Positions 29,255 to 38,041 of a stretch of DNA of 64,000 nucleotides are shown here, one piece after another. The notes below the pieces were generated by a model. The model was not told the origin of the DNA and ran no database searches. It worked only from the letters and a program-made list of their open reading frames with translations. This DNA comes from JAITWN01 sp050486285 (GTDB lineage Bacteria > Pseudomonadota > Gammaproteobacteria > SZUA-140), in NCBI GenBank assembly GCA_050486285.1, contig JBJHCZ010000016.1, positions 6,548 to 70,547 on the forward strand, in the 5' to 3' direction. How positions within the stretch are numbered: position 1 is the stretch's first letter; each line of letters starts with the position of its first letter. The translations under genes and the position numbers were made by a program.

Positions 29255-29331
29255 CGCGATATCCTCCCTTTATAGTGTGCCGTCATCCATGCGGCCATTG
29301 TCACGCCTTTTCGCGGCGGTGGAAAGGGTCG

Positions 29332-29742
29332 CTACGGCAGCGGCACGGCCGGCGGCGGGATCCGGAACGCGCTGTGGTCCGCCGACGGGTGATAGACCTT
29401 CGACGGCCGGCCGTTCGCGGCGAGACGGCGATGCGCCTCGTGCCAGTCCGGCAGCTTTGCCTCCTTCTGCTCCCAGTGCACGACCGCGGCCTCGTCGCAC
29501 CACTCAGGCAGTCGCGCCATCGCCTTGCGATGCGGCGGCGCCATCATGAACGCACGCATCGCGTCCTCGTCTTCCCACGACGTCGCGGTCCAGAACGTCA
29601 GCCTCGACTCACGCACGAGATCGATGCCGAGGATCCCGGCCGACCGCTGCGCCTGGCGCGCCGAGCGCATTGCGTAGTAGACAAAGGCCGGGACGAAACG
29701 GAACGAACGCACGCGGAGGCGGGTGACGGCAATCAGGGGCAT
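29332..29742 (-). CDS. DUF3291 / antibiotic-biosynthesis-monooxygenase-like protein
   Basis: A 136-residue cytoplasmic protein with the dimeric ferredoxin-like pattern of DUF3291/ABM proteins: MPLIAVTRLRVRS, RLTFWTATSWEDEDAMRAFM, then HRKAMARLPEWCDEAAVVHW. The start MPLIAVT was chosen because it opens the first strand of the fold; an upstream in-frame codon adds an unrelated tail. Members often bind haem-like or aromatic ligands, but no activity can be assigned. It lies just downstream of tRNA-Lys on the same strand. Confidence 0.75.
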   Translation of the reverse strand: MPLIAVTRLRVRSFRFVPAFVYYAMRSARQAQRSAGILGIDLVRESRLTFWTATSWEDEDAMRAFMMAPPHRKAMARLPEWCDEAAVVHWEQKEAKLPDWHEAHRRLAANGRPSKVYHPSADHSAFRIPPPAVPLP

Positions 29743-29791
29743 GAGCTTGTGCCAGGTCGTCTCTTGTCGGGCGCCTTGAGCAGACAATATT

Positions 29792-29867
29792 TGGTGGGCC
29801 GTCCGCGGCTCGAACGCGGGACCAACGGATTAAAAGTCCGGTGCTCTACCAACTGAGCTAACGGCCC
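29792..29867 (-). tRNA. tRNA-Lys (UUU)
   Basis: A 76-nt cloverleaf including an encoded CCA. The acceptor stem is GGGCCGT/ACGGCCC, the D arm begins AGCTCAGTTGGTAGAGC, and the anticodon loop is CTTTTAA with anticodon TTT. The T arm contains GTTCGAGC. It follows queC at some distance, after a 197-bp inverted-repeat element. Confidence 0.97.
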
Positions 29868-29911
29868 GTGGAAGGAGGCCTATTGTAGCGGCAATACCGA
29901 CAGGTCGCCAA

Positions 29912-30108
29912 ATCAAAGGGGTCAGACTCGTTTGATCGGGATCGTTCCGTGGTAGAAGCCTGTGATCCTCGCCGGTTACGGGACACGCTTTGAATACATC
30001 CCTGTACGCTCTACGGCCGCATCCCTGCGGCCGTACGGTCCCGTAACCGGCGAGGACCACAGGCTTTGAGAGAGTCGCGGGCGATCAAACGAGTCTGACC
30101 CCTTTGAT
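29912..30108. repeat. 197-bp compound inverted-repeat element between queC and tRNA-Lys
   Basis: Outer arms 29912-29938 and 30082-30108 are perfect 27-bp complements containing GGGGTCAGACTCGTTTGATC. Inside is a second pair, about 29956-29984 and 30038-30066, 29 bp with one mismatch. The centre has a third small hairpin GGCCGCATCCCTGCGGCC (30015-30032). The structure is a long nested hairpin without an open reading frame, as expected of a non-autonomous MITE/REPIN. The TGA stop of queC (30110-30108) touches the right border. Confidence 0.9.
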
Positions 30109-30800
30109 CATTCGATCCGGTAGCGGGTCGGGTCGGGGAGGCCGGCGGCAGCGAAGCCCGCGGCGCGCAAACGGCAGGCGTCGCAGCGGCCGCAGGCGCG
30201 GCCTTCGGTGTCGGCCTGGTAGCACGACACCGTCTGCGCGTAGTCGACACCGAGACGCGCGCCCTCGCGTATGATCTCCGCCTTGCTCATCGCGATCAAC
30301 GGCGCGTGCACCTTGAACGGCCGGCCCTCGACGCCGGCGCGGGTCGCGAGATTGGCCATGCGTTCGAACGCGGCGATGTATTCCGGACGGCAGTCCGGAT
30401 AGCCGGAGTAGTCGACGGCGTTGACGCCGATGAACAGGTCGCGCGCATCGAGCGTCTCGGCCCAGGCCAGCGCGAGGGCGAGAAACACGGTATTGCGCGC
30501 CGGCACATAGGTCACCGGGATGCCCTCGCCCGGCGACTCCGGCACCGCGATTGCGGCGTCGGTCAGCGCCGAGCCGCCATGTTCGCCGAGCGCAGGCAGC
30601 GCAATGATGCGGTGCTCGACTGCGCCGAGGCCCGCCGCGAGGCGACGCGCCGCCGCGAGTTCGGCGTCGTGGCGCTGGCCGTAGGCAACGCTCAGCGCAT
30701 GACAGCGCCAGCCCTGCGCCGCCGCGAGCGCGAGCAGCGTCGCCGAGTCGAGGCCGCCCGACAGCAGCACGACCGCGTGCCTGTCCGGATGCGCCGTCAT
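30108..30800 (-). CDS. queC: 7-cyano-7-deazaguanine synthase
   Basis: QueC converts 7-carboxy-7-deazaguanine to preQ0 in queuosine synthesis, using ATP and ammonia. The 230 residues have the PP-loop VVLLSGGLDSATLLA near residue 12. The zinc-binding C-terminal cysteines are in SCYQADTEGRACGRCDACRLR. The start overlaps the queE stop (ATGA), coupling the two steps. The stop codon directly abuts a REP-like inverted repeat. Confidence 0.97.
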   Translation of the reverse strand: MTAHPDRHAVVLLSGGLDSATLLALAAAQGWRCHALSVAYGQRHDAELAAARRLAAGLGAVEHRIIALPALGEHGGSALTDAAIAVPESPGEGIPVTYVPARNTVFLALALAWAETLDARDLFIGVNAVDYSGYPDCRPEYIAAFERMANLATRAGVEGRPFKVHAPLIAMSKAEIIREGARLGVDYAQTVSCYQADTEGRACGRCDACRLRAAGFAAAGLPDPTRYRIE

Positions 30801-31483
30801 CGCCCCTTCACGTTGCCCCACAGCAGCTTGTGCAACTGGATCTGCAAGCGCACCGGCAAGCCGTCCTCGAGGATCCAGTCGGCGAGCCGGCCGGGTTCGA
30901 GTTCGCCGTGCGCCGGCGACAGCAGCAGTTCGCAGCGCGCCGCAAGTTCGCGATCGCGGATCTGCCCGCGCGCCCATTCGTAGTCGGCGCGGTCGCGCAG
31001 CACGAATTTGATCTGGTCGCGCGGGCCGAGGATGTCGATGTTCGCGTAGAGATTCCTGCCGGACTCGCCGGACCCCGGCGCCTTGAGATCGACGACCCGG
31101 ATGACGCGCGGATCGACCGCGGCGACATCGAGCGCGCCGCTGGTCTCGAGCGAGACTTCGAATCCGGCATCGCACAGCAGCGACAACAGCGGCAGGCAGT
31201 TTTTCTGCGCCAGCGGCTCGCCGCCGGTCACGGTGACATGGCGGGCCGGGTAGGCGCGCACGCGCGCGACGATATCCCCGAGCGTCATGGTCTCGCCGCC
31301 GGTGAAGGCATAGGGGGTATCGCACCAGACGCAGCGCAAGGGGCAACCGGTCAGGCGCACGAAGACGGTCGGCAGGCCGACGCTGCGCGACTCGCCCTGG
31401 ATCGAAAAGAAGATTTCGGTAATGCGAAGCGTCAGCGCGCGGGTCGCGGGCTCATCGGCGCGGTATTCGGGGTTTGCGTTCAT
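30797..31483 (-). CDS. queE: 7-carboxy-7-deazaguanine synthase (radical SAM)
   Basis: QueE rearranges 6-carboxytetrahydropterin to 7-carboxy-7-deazaguanine. The 228 residues carry the radical-SAM cysteine motif CPLRCVWCDT (Cx3Cx2C), the substrate region FFSIQGESRSVGLPTVFVRL, and TVTGGEPLAQ. The start MNANPEYR was chosen because the longer reading runs into cpoB. It is 16 nt from cpoB and overlaps queC, the gene order common in gammaproteobacteria. Confidence 0.96.
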   Translation of the reverse strand: MNANPEYRADEPATRALTLRITEIFFSIQGESRSVGLPTVFVRLTGCPLRCVWCDTPYAFTGGETMTLGDIVARVRAYPARHVTVTGGEPLAQKNCLPLLSLLCDAGFEVSLETSGALDVAAVDPRVIRVVDLKAPGSGESGRNLYANIDILGPRDQIKFVLRDRADYEWARGQIRDRELAARCELLLSPAHGELEPGRLADWILEDGLPVRLQIQLHKLLWGNVKGR

Positions 31484-31499
31484 CGCGCATGGCCGGAGA

Positions 31500-32390
31500 C
31501 TATCTTCCCTCGACACGCATGCGGTGCAGGCGGTTCTCGGCAAGCTGGCGCGCGGTGCTGGACGGATGCTCGCTGATGACACGGTTCAGCGCATCGCTGG
31601 CCTTGTTCCAGTCCTGCAGTTCGTAATGGCTGAAGCCGAGCTTGAGCAGGGCGTCGGCCGACTTGCCGCTGCCCGGATAGAGTTCGAGTACCTTGTTGAA
31701 TTCGGCGATCGCATCCGAAAACTGGCGATTGACGTACTTGGCCTCGCCGAGCCAGTACTGGGCGTTCGCCGAGTATTGACCGTCCGGATAGCGGGCGAGG
31801 AAGTTGCGGAAGGCCGCGACCGAGGCCTCGTAGCGGCCCGCCTGCAGGTCGTCGAAGGCGCGCTGATAGGCGAGCCGTTCGGTATCCGGCTCATCGCGTC
31901 CGCGCACGCCGGCCCCGGCCGCGCCTGCTGCCGGGGTTGTCGCGGACGGCATCGCTACCGTCGGCGCAGCGCCCGGCGTTGCCGGCATCGCTGCCTGTTC
32001 CTGTCTTTGCTGCTGTGCGGCAGCAGCGCCGCTTTCGAGCTGGCGCATGCGCCGGTCGATGTCCACATAGAGGTCGCGCTGGCGCTGCTCGATGCCGAGC
32101 AGCTTGTGGTCCTGCATCTCCACAGTCCCGCGCAATTCCTGGACCTCGCGCTGCAAGGCATCGAGGCGACCAAGCATTTCCAGCAGGACCGGATTATCGG
32201 CCTGGCGTTCGAGACGGATGATGCGCTCCTCGAGACTGCCGGGGGCGCCGCCGCCCGGTGCCGCCTGCTGGCCGCGGGCATCAATCGGGCGTGACTCGAC
32301 GACCGGGGCGGCGGCAAAGGCGTACAGGGGAAGCATCAGGCCTGCCGCGAGCGCCGTGATCCTTGTCCCTGTCGCCATTGCCACCCTCAT
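31500..32390 (-). CDS. cpoB: Cell division coordinator CpoB (YbgF)
   Basis: A 296-residue periplasmic protein that links Tol-Pal action to PBP1B during division. A signal peptide (to about residue 27) is followed by a trimerising coiled coil (about 52-118, SLEERIIRLERQADNPVLLE) and an Ala/Pro-rich linker. Three TPRs follow at about 170-290 (YQRAFDDLQAGRYEASVAAF, YSANAQYWLGEAKYVNRQF, ADALLKLGFSHYELQDW). It is the last gene of the tol-pal cluster, 16 nt after pal. A start at the internal Met5 is equally possible. Confidence 0.95.
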   Translation of the reverse strand: MRVAMATGTRITALAAGLMLPLYAFAAAPVVESRPIDARGQQAAPGGGAPGSLEERIIRLERQADNPVLLEMLGRLDALQREVQELRGTVEMQDHKLLGIEQRQRDLYVDIDRRMRQLESGAAAAQQQRQEQAAMPATPGAAPTVAMPSATTPAAGAAGAGVRGRDEPDTERLAYQRAFDDLQAGRYEASVAAFRNFLARYPDGQYSANAQYWLGEAKYVNRQFSDAIAEFNKVLELYPGSGKSADALLKLGFSHYELQDWNKASDALNRVISEHPSSTARQLAENRLHRMRVEGR

Positions 32391-32406
32391 CCCGCCGACT
32401 TGCCGA

Positions 32407-32943
32407 CTAGCGATAGACGATCTCGACCCGACGATTCAGGCGCCAGGACTCCTCGTCGTGACCGAGCGCGACCGGGCGCTCCTCGCCGTAGCTGACGGTC
32501 TCGATCTGATTCGAGGCCACGCCCTGCAGCGTCATCATCGAACGCACGGCATTGGCGCGGCGTTCGCCGAGGCCCATGTTGTACTCGCGGGTGCCGCGCT
32601 CGTCGGTGTGGCCCTCGAGCACGATGCGGGTGCGCGGATTCGCCTTCAGGTACTCCGAGTGCGCGCGAATGATGTCGCGAAACTCCGCCTTGATCTCGGC
32701 GCGATCGAAGTCGAAGTAGATGACGCGCTTCGACAGCAGGCTGCTCGGGTCATCGAGCGGGCTGCCGGTGAAGCGGCCGTCGCCCGGCGCGCCCATCGCA
32801 TCGGCGCCGGTGCGCGCATCACGGGTCGTATCGGTACCGCGCATGTCCTGCGTCGTGTCGGTCGCCTCCTCCTGCGTGGTCGCGCAGGCCGCGACCAGCG
32901 CGACCATCGCAACGATCAGGCCCATTCTGGAAAAAAAGTTCAT
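32407..32943 (-). CDS. pal: Peptidoglycan-associated lipoprotein Pal
   Basis: Pal anchors the outer membrane to peptidoglycan within Tol-Pal. The 178 residues have a lipobox LVAAC (Cys20), a Thr/Asp-rich linker, and an OmpA-like domain (about 70-178). That domain has FDFDRAEIKAEF and the diaminopimelate-binding region LEGHTDERGTREYNMGLGE. A 135-bp spacer with hairpins separates it from tolB, so pal may have partly separate control. Confidence 0.97.
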   Translation of the reverse strand: MNFFSRMGLIVAMVALVAACATTQEEATDTTQDMRGTDTTRDARTGADAMGAPGDGRFTGSPLDDPSSLLSKRVIYFDFDRAEIKAEFRDIIRAHSEYLKANPRTRIVLEGHTDERGTREYNMGLGERRANAVRSMMTLQGVASNQIETVSYGEERPVALGHDEESWRLNRRVEIVYR

Positions 32944-33007
32944 TGCCGTCTCCTTAGTGTGTCTCGGTTGTTATTGAAATATCCCTGCATACATCCTGCA
33001 TTCATTC

Positions 33008-33042
33008 AGGCCGTCACTGTGGCCTCGACTCGCCTGCGAGTC
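33008..33042. repeat. Pair of small hairpins in the tolB-pal spacer
   Basis: AGGCC...GGCCT (33008-33025) and the perfect 7-bp stem GACTCGC/GCGAGTC (33027-33042) lie back to back in the 135-bp spacer. Nearby ATCCCTGCATACATCCTGCA resembles the TACATCCCTGTACGC inside the repeat at 29912-30108. It may be a decayed copy of a related REP or an RNA hairpin that tunes pal expression within the operon. Confidence 0.45.
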
Positions 33043-33078
33043 CGTGAATCCGCTCTCACTCTCTGATCATTCGTTCTT

Positions 33079-34377
33079 TTATCTCATATATGGTGACCAC
33101 GAGGGCTCACGCGCCTGACCGCCCTGGAACACCAGGCGCTGGCGCACACGTCCGTCAACGGACACGACGGACAACAGCCCGCGCGCGCCCTCCTTCGTGG
33201 CATAGATGATCATGCTACCATTGGGCGCGAAACTTGGCGACTCATCCCGACCCGATTCCGTCAGCACCCTGAGCGCCCCGCTGCCGAGTTCCATCACCGC
33301 GATATTGAAGCCCCGCCCGCTGTTGTGGACCATCGCCAGGTAGCGGCCGTTCGGCGACAGCACCGGTCGCGCATTATAGGCCCCCTCGAAGGTCAGGCGC
33401 TCGACCTGACTGCCGTCGATCGAGGTCCGGTAGATCTGGGGCCGCCCGCCGCGGTCGGAGGTGAACACGATCGAACGCCCGTCCGGCGACCAGACCGGTT
33501 CGGTATCGATCGCGAAGCTGCGCGTCACCTGGGTCATTTGCCGGCTGGCGACGTCGTAGACATAGATGTTCGGGCTGCCGTCCCGCGACAGCACGATGGC
33601 CAGCTTGCGGCCGTCCGGCGACCACGCCGGGGCGCCGTTCAGCCCGCGGCTGCTCGACACTACCTCGCGGACGCCGGTATTGATGTTCTGGAGGTAGATC
33701 ACCGGGGCGCCGGACTCGAACGATACGTAGGCGATGCGGTTGCCGTCGGGCGACCACGACGGCGACATCAGCGGCTGTTCGGAGCGCAGCACCGGGCGCG
33801 GGTTGTGGCCGTCGGAGTCGGCAACCTCGAGCGCATAGCGGCGCACGCCGCCCGGCCCCTCGATCTCGGTGACGTAGGCGATGCGGGTCGCGAACGCCCC
33901 GGGCTCGCCGAGCAGGGTCTCGTAGATCATGTCGGCGATCTGGTGCGCGGTGCGCCGCAGGCCGGCGGCGTCGGTACGCATCGTGAAGCCGGTCAGCTGA
34001 TTCTGGCGCAGCACGTCGAACAACTGGAAGCGGACCTCAAAACCGTCGCCCATCGGGCGCACGCGGCCGACGACGACGCTGTCGACGCCGAGCAGGCGCC
34101 AGTCGCGGAAGTTGATCTGCGACCCCTCGCTCGGTCGCGACAGCATGTCGCGCTCGGGCAATGGCGAGAATCGCCCGCTGCGGTGCAGGTCGGCGGTAAT
34201 GACGCCGGCGATGTTCTCGGGCGGACCGGCCGCGCCGCCCTCCCAGCCAAACGGCACGATCGCGATCGGCAGCGCGCCCTGCACGCCCTGGGTGATCTCG
34301 ATCGTCAGTACCGCCTGCGCGTTCAGCGAGAACAACGCGCAGACCGCGAATAACAGGCCTCTGTACGATATCTTCAT
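33079..34377 (-). CDS. tolB: Tol-Pal translocation protein TolB
   Basis: TolB is the periplasmic beta-propeller that binds Pal and Lpp. The 432 residues have a signal peptide, an N-terminal alpha/beta domain (about 25-165), and WD40/PD40 repeats. The repeats recur as SPSWSPDGNRIAYVSFE, APAWSPDGRKLAIVLSRDG, EPVWSPDGRSIVFTSDRGG and SPSFAPNGSMIIYATK. Spacing of 2 nt to tolA shows operon membership. Confidence 0.97.
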   Translation of the reverse strand: MKISYRGLLFAVCALFSLNAQAVLTIEITQGVQGALPIAIVPFGWEGGAAGPPENIAGVITADLHRSGRFSPLPERDMLSRPSEGSQINFRDWRLLGVDSVVVGRVRPMGDGFEVRFQLFDVLRQNQLTGFTMRTDAAGLRRTAHQIADMIYETLLGEPGAFATRIAYVTEIEGPGGVRRYALEVADSDGHNPRPVLRSEQPLMSPSWSPDGNRIAYVSFESGAPVIYLQNINTGVREVVSSSRGLNGAPAWSPDGRKLAIVLSRDGSPNIYVYDVASRQMTQVTRSFAIDTEPVWSPDGRSIVFTSDRGGRPQIYRTSIDGSQVERLTFEGAYNARPVLSPNGRYLAMVHNSGRGFNIAVMELGSGALRVLTESGRDESPSFAPNGSMIIYATKEGARGLLSVVSVDGRVRQRLVFQGGQAREPSWSPYMR

Positions 34378-34379
34378 GC

Positions 34380-35333
34380 CTAACCCTGCGGGTTGAATAC
34401 AAATTCGAGTTCACGGAAACGATCGAACAGGCCGCTGTCGGCGGGCGGCACGCGCAGCGGCGACGCCCGGTAGACGGCGCGCTCGACCGAACTGTCGAAC
34501 ACCGGGTCGCCGCAACTCCTGACGATACGCACGTCGACGACGTCGCCGCCCGGGATCAGGTTGACGCGCACGGTACACCTGACGCCGGCGGTCCAGTTCG
34601 CCGGCTTGTTCCAGTTGCGCTCGACCTGCTGGCGAATGACCTCGACATAGCGTTCGACCTCGGACTGTTCCCGACGCGCGCGCTCGGCGGCGGCCTGTTC
34701 GTCGCGCCGCCGCTGTTCCTCGGCGAGACGCGCGGCCTCCTCCTTGCGACGCTGCTCTTCGGCGCGGCGCACCTCCTCCTGCCGGCGTTGCTCCTCGGCA
34801 CGGCGGGCCTCTTCCTCGCGTCGGCGCTGCTCCTCGACCCGGCGCGTTTCTTCCTGGCGACGCTGCTCGGCGGCGCGCTGTTCCTCGCGCTTGCGCGTCT
34901 CCTCGGCCTGCTTGCGTTGCTCCTCGGCCTGGCGTCGCGCCTGTTCCTCCTGGCGCTTCGCCTCGGCAAGGCGCTGCTCCTCGCGCTTGCGCGCCTCTTC
35001 GGCCTGACGCTGCTGCTGCTCGGCGCGGCGGGCCTCCTCGCGCTGGCGCTGCAAGCGGGCCTCTTCCTCGGCGCGCTTGCGTTCCTCCGCCGCGCGCAGC
35101 TTTTCCATCTCCTCGCGCACCGCGGACTCATCGACGACGACCGCCTGCACGACGTTGACCTCGGGCTGCGACGCGATCGGCTTCGAGGTCCATTCGAAGC
35201 TCATCACGAACATCAACAGGAAGCCGGCATGGACGAGCAAGGCATAACCGAGATAGCGGGGCTCCTCGGCCAGGAACCTGAATGCGCCCCGCAGGCTCGA
35301 GAACACTTCACCGATGGACGTCCGTCCCGCCAT
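34380..35333 (-). CDS. tolA: Tol-Pal envelope protein TolA
   Basis: TolA spans the periplasm to couple the TolQR proton-driven motor to TolB-Pal. The 317 residues have one membrane helix (about 28-46), then a long charged helix (about 75-235) of EEQRRQEE/RKREEQR-type repeats. The C-terminal TolA domain (about 236-317) includes VRCTVRVNLIPGGDVVDVRI and the cysteine in VRSCGDP. The repetitive helix is Arg/Glu-rich rather than the Lys/Ala-rich of E. coli. It overlaps tolR by 1 nt. Confidence 0.96.
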   Translation of the reverse strand: MAGRTSIGEVFSSLRGAFRFLAEEPRYLGYALLVHAGFLLMFVMSFEWTSKPIASQPEVNVVQAVVVDESAVREEMEKLRAAEERKRAEEEARLQRQREEARRAEQQQRQAEEARKREEQRLAEAKRQEEQARRQAEEQRKQAEETRKREEQRAAEQRRQEETRRVEEQRRREEEARRAEEQRRQEEVRRAEEQRRKEEAARLAEEQRRRDEQAAAERARREQSEVERYVEVIRQQVERNWNKPANWTAGVRCTVRVNLIPGGDVVDVRIVRSCGDPVFDSSVERAVYRASPLRVPPADSGLFDRFRELEFVFNPQG

Positions 35334-35773
35334 CAGCGCTGTCGCCGCGCGGCCGGTGCCGGCGGCTCGGTCATCAGCCCGACGCTCGGCGCGCCGGCCT
35401 TTTGCAGCAGGGTCATCACCGTCACCACCGAGCCGTAGTCGGCCGTCGCGTCGCCGCGCACCATGACCGGCGTGTCCGGCCGGTTGCGCAGCACCGCGGC
35501 CGCACGCTGGACCAGGGTATCGGCTTCGATCGGCGCCTCGGGGTCATCGCCGACATTCAGATACATACGCCCGCCGGCATCGACCGACGCGATCAGCGGC
35601 TCGCGCTGTTCACTTTCGAGCAGCCGTGCCTCCGCCTGCGGCAACTGGACGCTGACGCCCATCGTCAGCATCGGCGCCGCGATCATGAACACGATCAGCA
35701 GCACCAGCATCACATCGATGTAGGGGACGATGTTGATCTCGGACATCGGCCGCTTGCGCACGCGCCTCAGCAT
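35333..35773 (-). CDS. tolR: Tol-Pal proton-channel protein TolR
   Basis: An ExbD/TolR-family protein of 146 residues. One membrane helix follows SEINIVPYIDVMLVLLIVFM, in which the Asp of YIDVML is the conserved protonatable residue. The periplasmic domain contains PVMVRGDATADYGSVVTVM. It forms the motor with TolQ. It sits between tolA and tolQ in the standard order. Confidence 0.97.
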   Translation of the reverse strand: MLRRVRKRPMSEINIVPYIDVMLVLLIVFMIAAPMLTMGVSVQLPQAEARLLESEQREPLIASVDAGGRMYLNVGDDPEAPIEADTLVQRAAAVLRNRPDTPVMVRGDATADYGSVVTVMTLLQKAGAPSVGLMTEPPAPAARRQR

Positions 35774-35788
35774 CGCGACAGTCTCTCC

Positions 35789-36481
35789 TTATCTCGCCCG
35801 CGCTTCCGGGGTCTGGCGCTGCAGCACGGCAGTGAACTCCTCGAGGAAGTTGTCGTAGCGATTGACCAGCTTCTCGACGTCGTTGATGTAGCGGTTGTAG
35901 GCGATGACCGCCGGGATCGCCGCGAACAGGCCCATCGCGGTCGCGATCAGCGCCTCGGCAATGCCGGGCGCAATCATCGCGATCGTCGCCTGGCTGACGT
36001 TGCCGAGCGCGCGGAAGGAATTCATGATGCCCCAGACGGTGCCGAACAGGCCGATGAACGGGCTGATCGCGCCGACGGTCGCAAGGAACGGCAGGTGCAC
36101 CTCGAGCAGATCCGCCTCGCGGTTCAGCGTGACGCGCATCGCCCGCCGGGTGCCGTCGAGCACCTCGCCGCGGCTCGCGCCCGGTTTCTGCGACAGGCGC
36201 AGATAACTGTTGAATCCGGTGTCGAAGATCTGTTCCGGGCCCTTGGTGACCCGCCCGGAGCGGGTGATGTTCTGGTGCAACTCCGCGAGATCGCCGCCGG
36301 ACCAGAAGCGCGCCTCGAACTTGTCCATCGTCTCGCGCGCGGATTTCAGTTCCTTCCACTTGCGGAAGATCATCGTCCACGACAGCACCGAGGCCAGCAC
36401 CAGGATCAGCATCACCATCTGCACCAGGAAACTGGCGCTGGCGACGAGACGGAACAGCGACATATCAACTTCCACGTGCAA
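35789..36481 (-). CDS. tolQ: Tol-Pal proton-channel protein TolQ
   Basis: A MotA/TolQ/ExbB-family protein of 230 residues with three membrane helices (about 12-35, 130-160 and 172-195). The conserved channel segments are EVHLPFLATVGAISPFIGLF GTVWGIM and GIAEALIATAMGLFAAIPAVI. It forms the inner-membrane proton channel with TolR. Its first 17 nt overlap the end of ybgC, indicating one transcript. Confidence 0.97.
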   Translation of the reverse strand: MHVEVDMSLFRLVASASFLVQMVMLILVLASVLSWTMIFRKWKELKSARETMDKFEARFWSGGDLAELHQNITRSGRVTKGPEQIFDTGFNSYLRLSQKPGASRGEVLDGTRRAMRVTLNREADLLEVHLPFLATVGAISPFIGLFGTVWGIMNSFRALGNVSQATIAMIAPGIAEALIATAMGLFAAIPAVIAYNRYINDVEKLVNRYDNFLEEFTAVLQRQTPEARAR

Positions 36482-36884
36482 TCTCCGCTAGCATGAATTC
36501 AGGTATCCGGCGCGGCCGCAGCGCCACCGTATCGATACAGGCCACTTCGACCACCGCCGCGCACAATAATTCCCCGCCGCCGGCGCCCGCCGCCGTCGCG
36601 CGCGTGATTTCCTGGGCGAATGTCAGGCTCGCGGCGCGGCGTCCGGCAAGCCGCACGCCGACATCGAGGAGATCGTTGAATCTGCCCGGGCGCAGAAAAT
36701 CGATCGATACGGAGCGGACGGCGAATATGATCCCGTGGTCCCTGCCGAGGACGTCCTGTTCGAAACCGAGGTTCCGCAACCACTCGGTGCGCGCCCGTTC
36801 CATGAACTTCAGGTAATTGGCGTAGTAGACGACGCCGCCGCTGTCCGTATCCTCGTAGTACACCCGCACTGGCCAGTAGAACAT
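36465..36884 (-). CDS. ybgC: Tol-associated acyl-CoA thioesterase YbgC
   Basis: A 139-residue hotdog-fold thioesterase of the YbgC/4-HBT family. The catalytic motif region is VYYEDTDSGGVVYYANYLKF with the active-site aspartate in EDTDSGG, followed by ERARTEWLRNLGF. It is always tied to tol-pal and hydrolyses short acyl-CoA or acyl-ACP in related bacteria. It is the first gene of the tol segment, 112 bp downstream of ruvB. Confidence 0.96.
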   Translation of the reverse strand: MFYWPVRVYYEDTDSGGVVYYANYLKFMERARTEWLRNLGFEQDVLGRDHGIIFAVRSVSIDFLRPGRFNDLLDVGVRLAGRRAASLTFAQEITRATAAGAGGGELLCAAVVEVACIDTVALRPRRIPEFMLAEIARGS

Positions 36885-36996
36885 CGGAAAGTCCGGTCAA
36901 CAGGACAATAGCGGGCAATATTAGAATAATTCCCGGGGCATTGCCATGACAGGGCGTCGCCGGAGGGTGACGCCCATAGTGCTATTCCCGGCGGCG

Positions 36997-38037
36997 CTAT
37001 TCGAAGAGATCGCGGGCGGCGGCAGGCGGATCGCCGGCGGGCGGCGCGAGCCCGAGATGACGCCAGGTCGCGGAGGTCACCATACGCCCGCGCGCGGTGC
37101 GGACCAGCCATCCCTGCTGGATCAGAAACGGCTCGATGACATCCTCGATCGTGCCGCGCTCCTCGCCGATCGCGGCGGCGAGGCTGTCGATGCCGACCGG
37201 CCCGCCGTCGAACTTCTCGATGATCGCCATGACCAGCCTGCGGTCCATCGCGTCGAGCCCGGCGTCGTCGACGTCGAGCATGCGCAGCGCGTGGTCGGCG
37301 ACCTCGCCGCTGATGCGACCGTCGCCGATCACCTCGGCATAGTCACGTACGCGGCGCAGCAGCCGGTTGGCGATACGCGGCGTGCCCCGTGAGCGGCGCG
37401 CGATCTGGCCGGCGCCGTCGGCATCGAGCGGCACCCCGAGGATCCCGGCCGCGCGCTGGACGATTGCGCCGAGTTCCTGGTCGTTATAGAAACCGAGGCG
37501 CTGGACGATGCCGAAGCGGTCGCGCAGCGGCGAGGTCAGCAGACCGGCGCGGGTGGTCGCGCCGACCAGCGTGAAAGGCGGCAGGTCGAGGCGGATCGAG
37601 CGCGCGGCCGGCCCCTCGCCGATCATGATGTCGAGCTGGCAGTCCTCGAGCGCCGGGTACAGCACCTCCTCGATGACCGGGTTCATGCGGTGGATCTCGT
37701 CGATGAACAGCACGTCGCGCGGCTCGAGGTTGGTCAGCAGCGCGGCGAGATCGCCGGCCCGCTCGAGCACCGGTCCGGAGGTATGGCGCAGATGGACGCC
37801 CATCTCATTGGCGATGATGTGCGCGAGTGTGGTCTTGCCGAGGCCGGGCGGGCCGAAGATCAGGGTATGGTCGAGCGCCTCGCCGCGCGACCTCGCCGCC
37901 TGGATGAAGATCGACATCTGCTCGCGTACCGCCGGCTGGCCGACGTAGTCGGCGAGGCGCGCCGGTCGCACCGAGCGGTCGAGGGCCTGGTCGCCGGGCA
38001 GGCCGGCCGCGCTGATCAGTCGGTCGGTCTCGATCAT
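36997..38037 (-). CDS. ruvB: Holliday junction helicase motor RuvB
   Basis: RuvB is the AAA+ hexameric motor for branch migration with RuvA. The 346 residues have Walker A FGPPGLGKTTLAH, Walker B LFIDEIHR, sensor I in LVGATTRAG, and the C-terminal winged helix with LIQQGWLVRTARGRM. It starts 4 nt after the ruvA stop, in the ruvCAB order. Confidence 0.98.
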   Translation of the reverse strand: MIETDRLISAAGLPGDQALDRSVRPARLADYVGQPAVREQMSIFIQAARSRGEALDHTLIFGPPGLGKTTLAHIIANEMGVHLRHTSGPVLERAGDLAALLTNLEPRDVLFIDEIHRMNPVIEEVLYPALEDCQLDIMIGEGPAARSIRLDLPPFTLVGATTRAGLLTSPLRDRFGIVQRLGFYNDQELGAIVQRAAGILGVPLDADGAGQIARRSRGTPRIANRLLRRVRDYAEVIGDGRISGEVADHALRMLDVDDAGLDAMDRRLVMAIIEKFDGGPVGIDSLAAAIGEERGTIEDVIEPFLIQQGWLVRTARGRMVTSATWRHLGLAPPAGDPPAAARDLFE

Positions 38038-38041
38038 GGGT

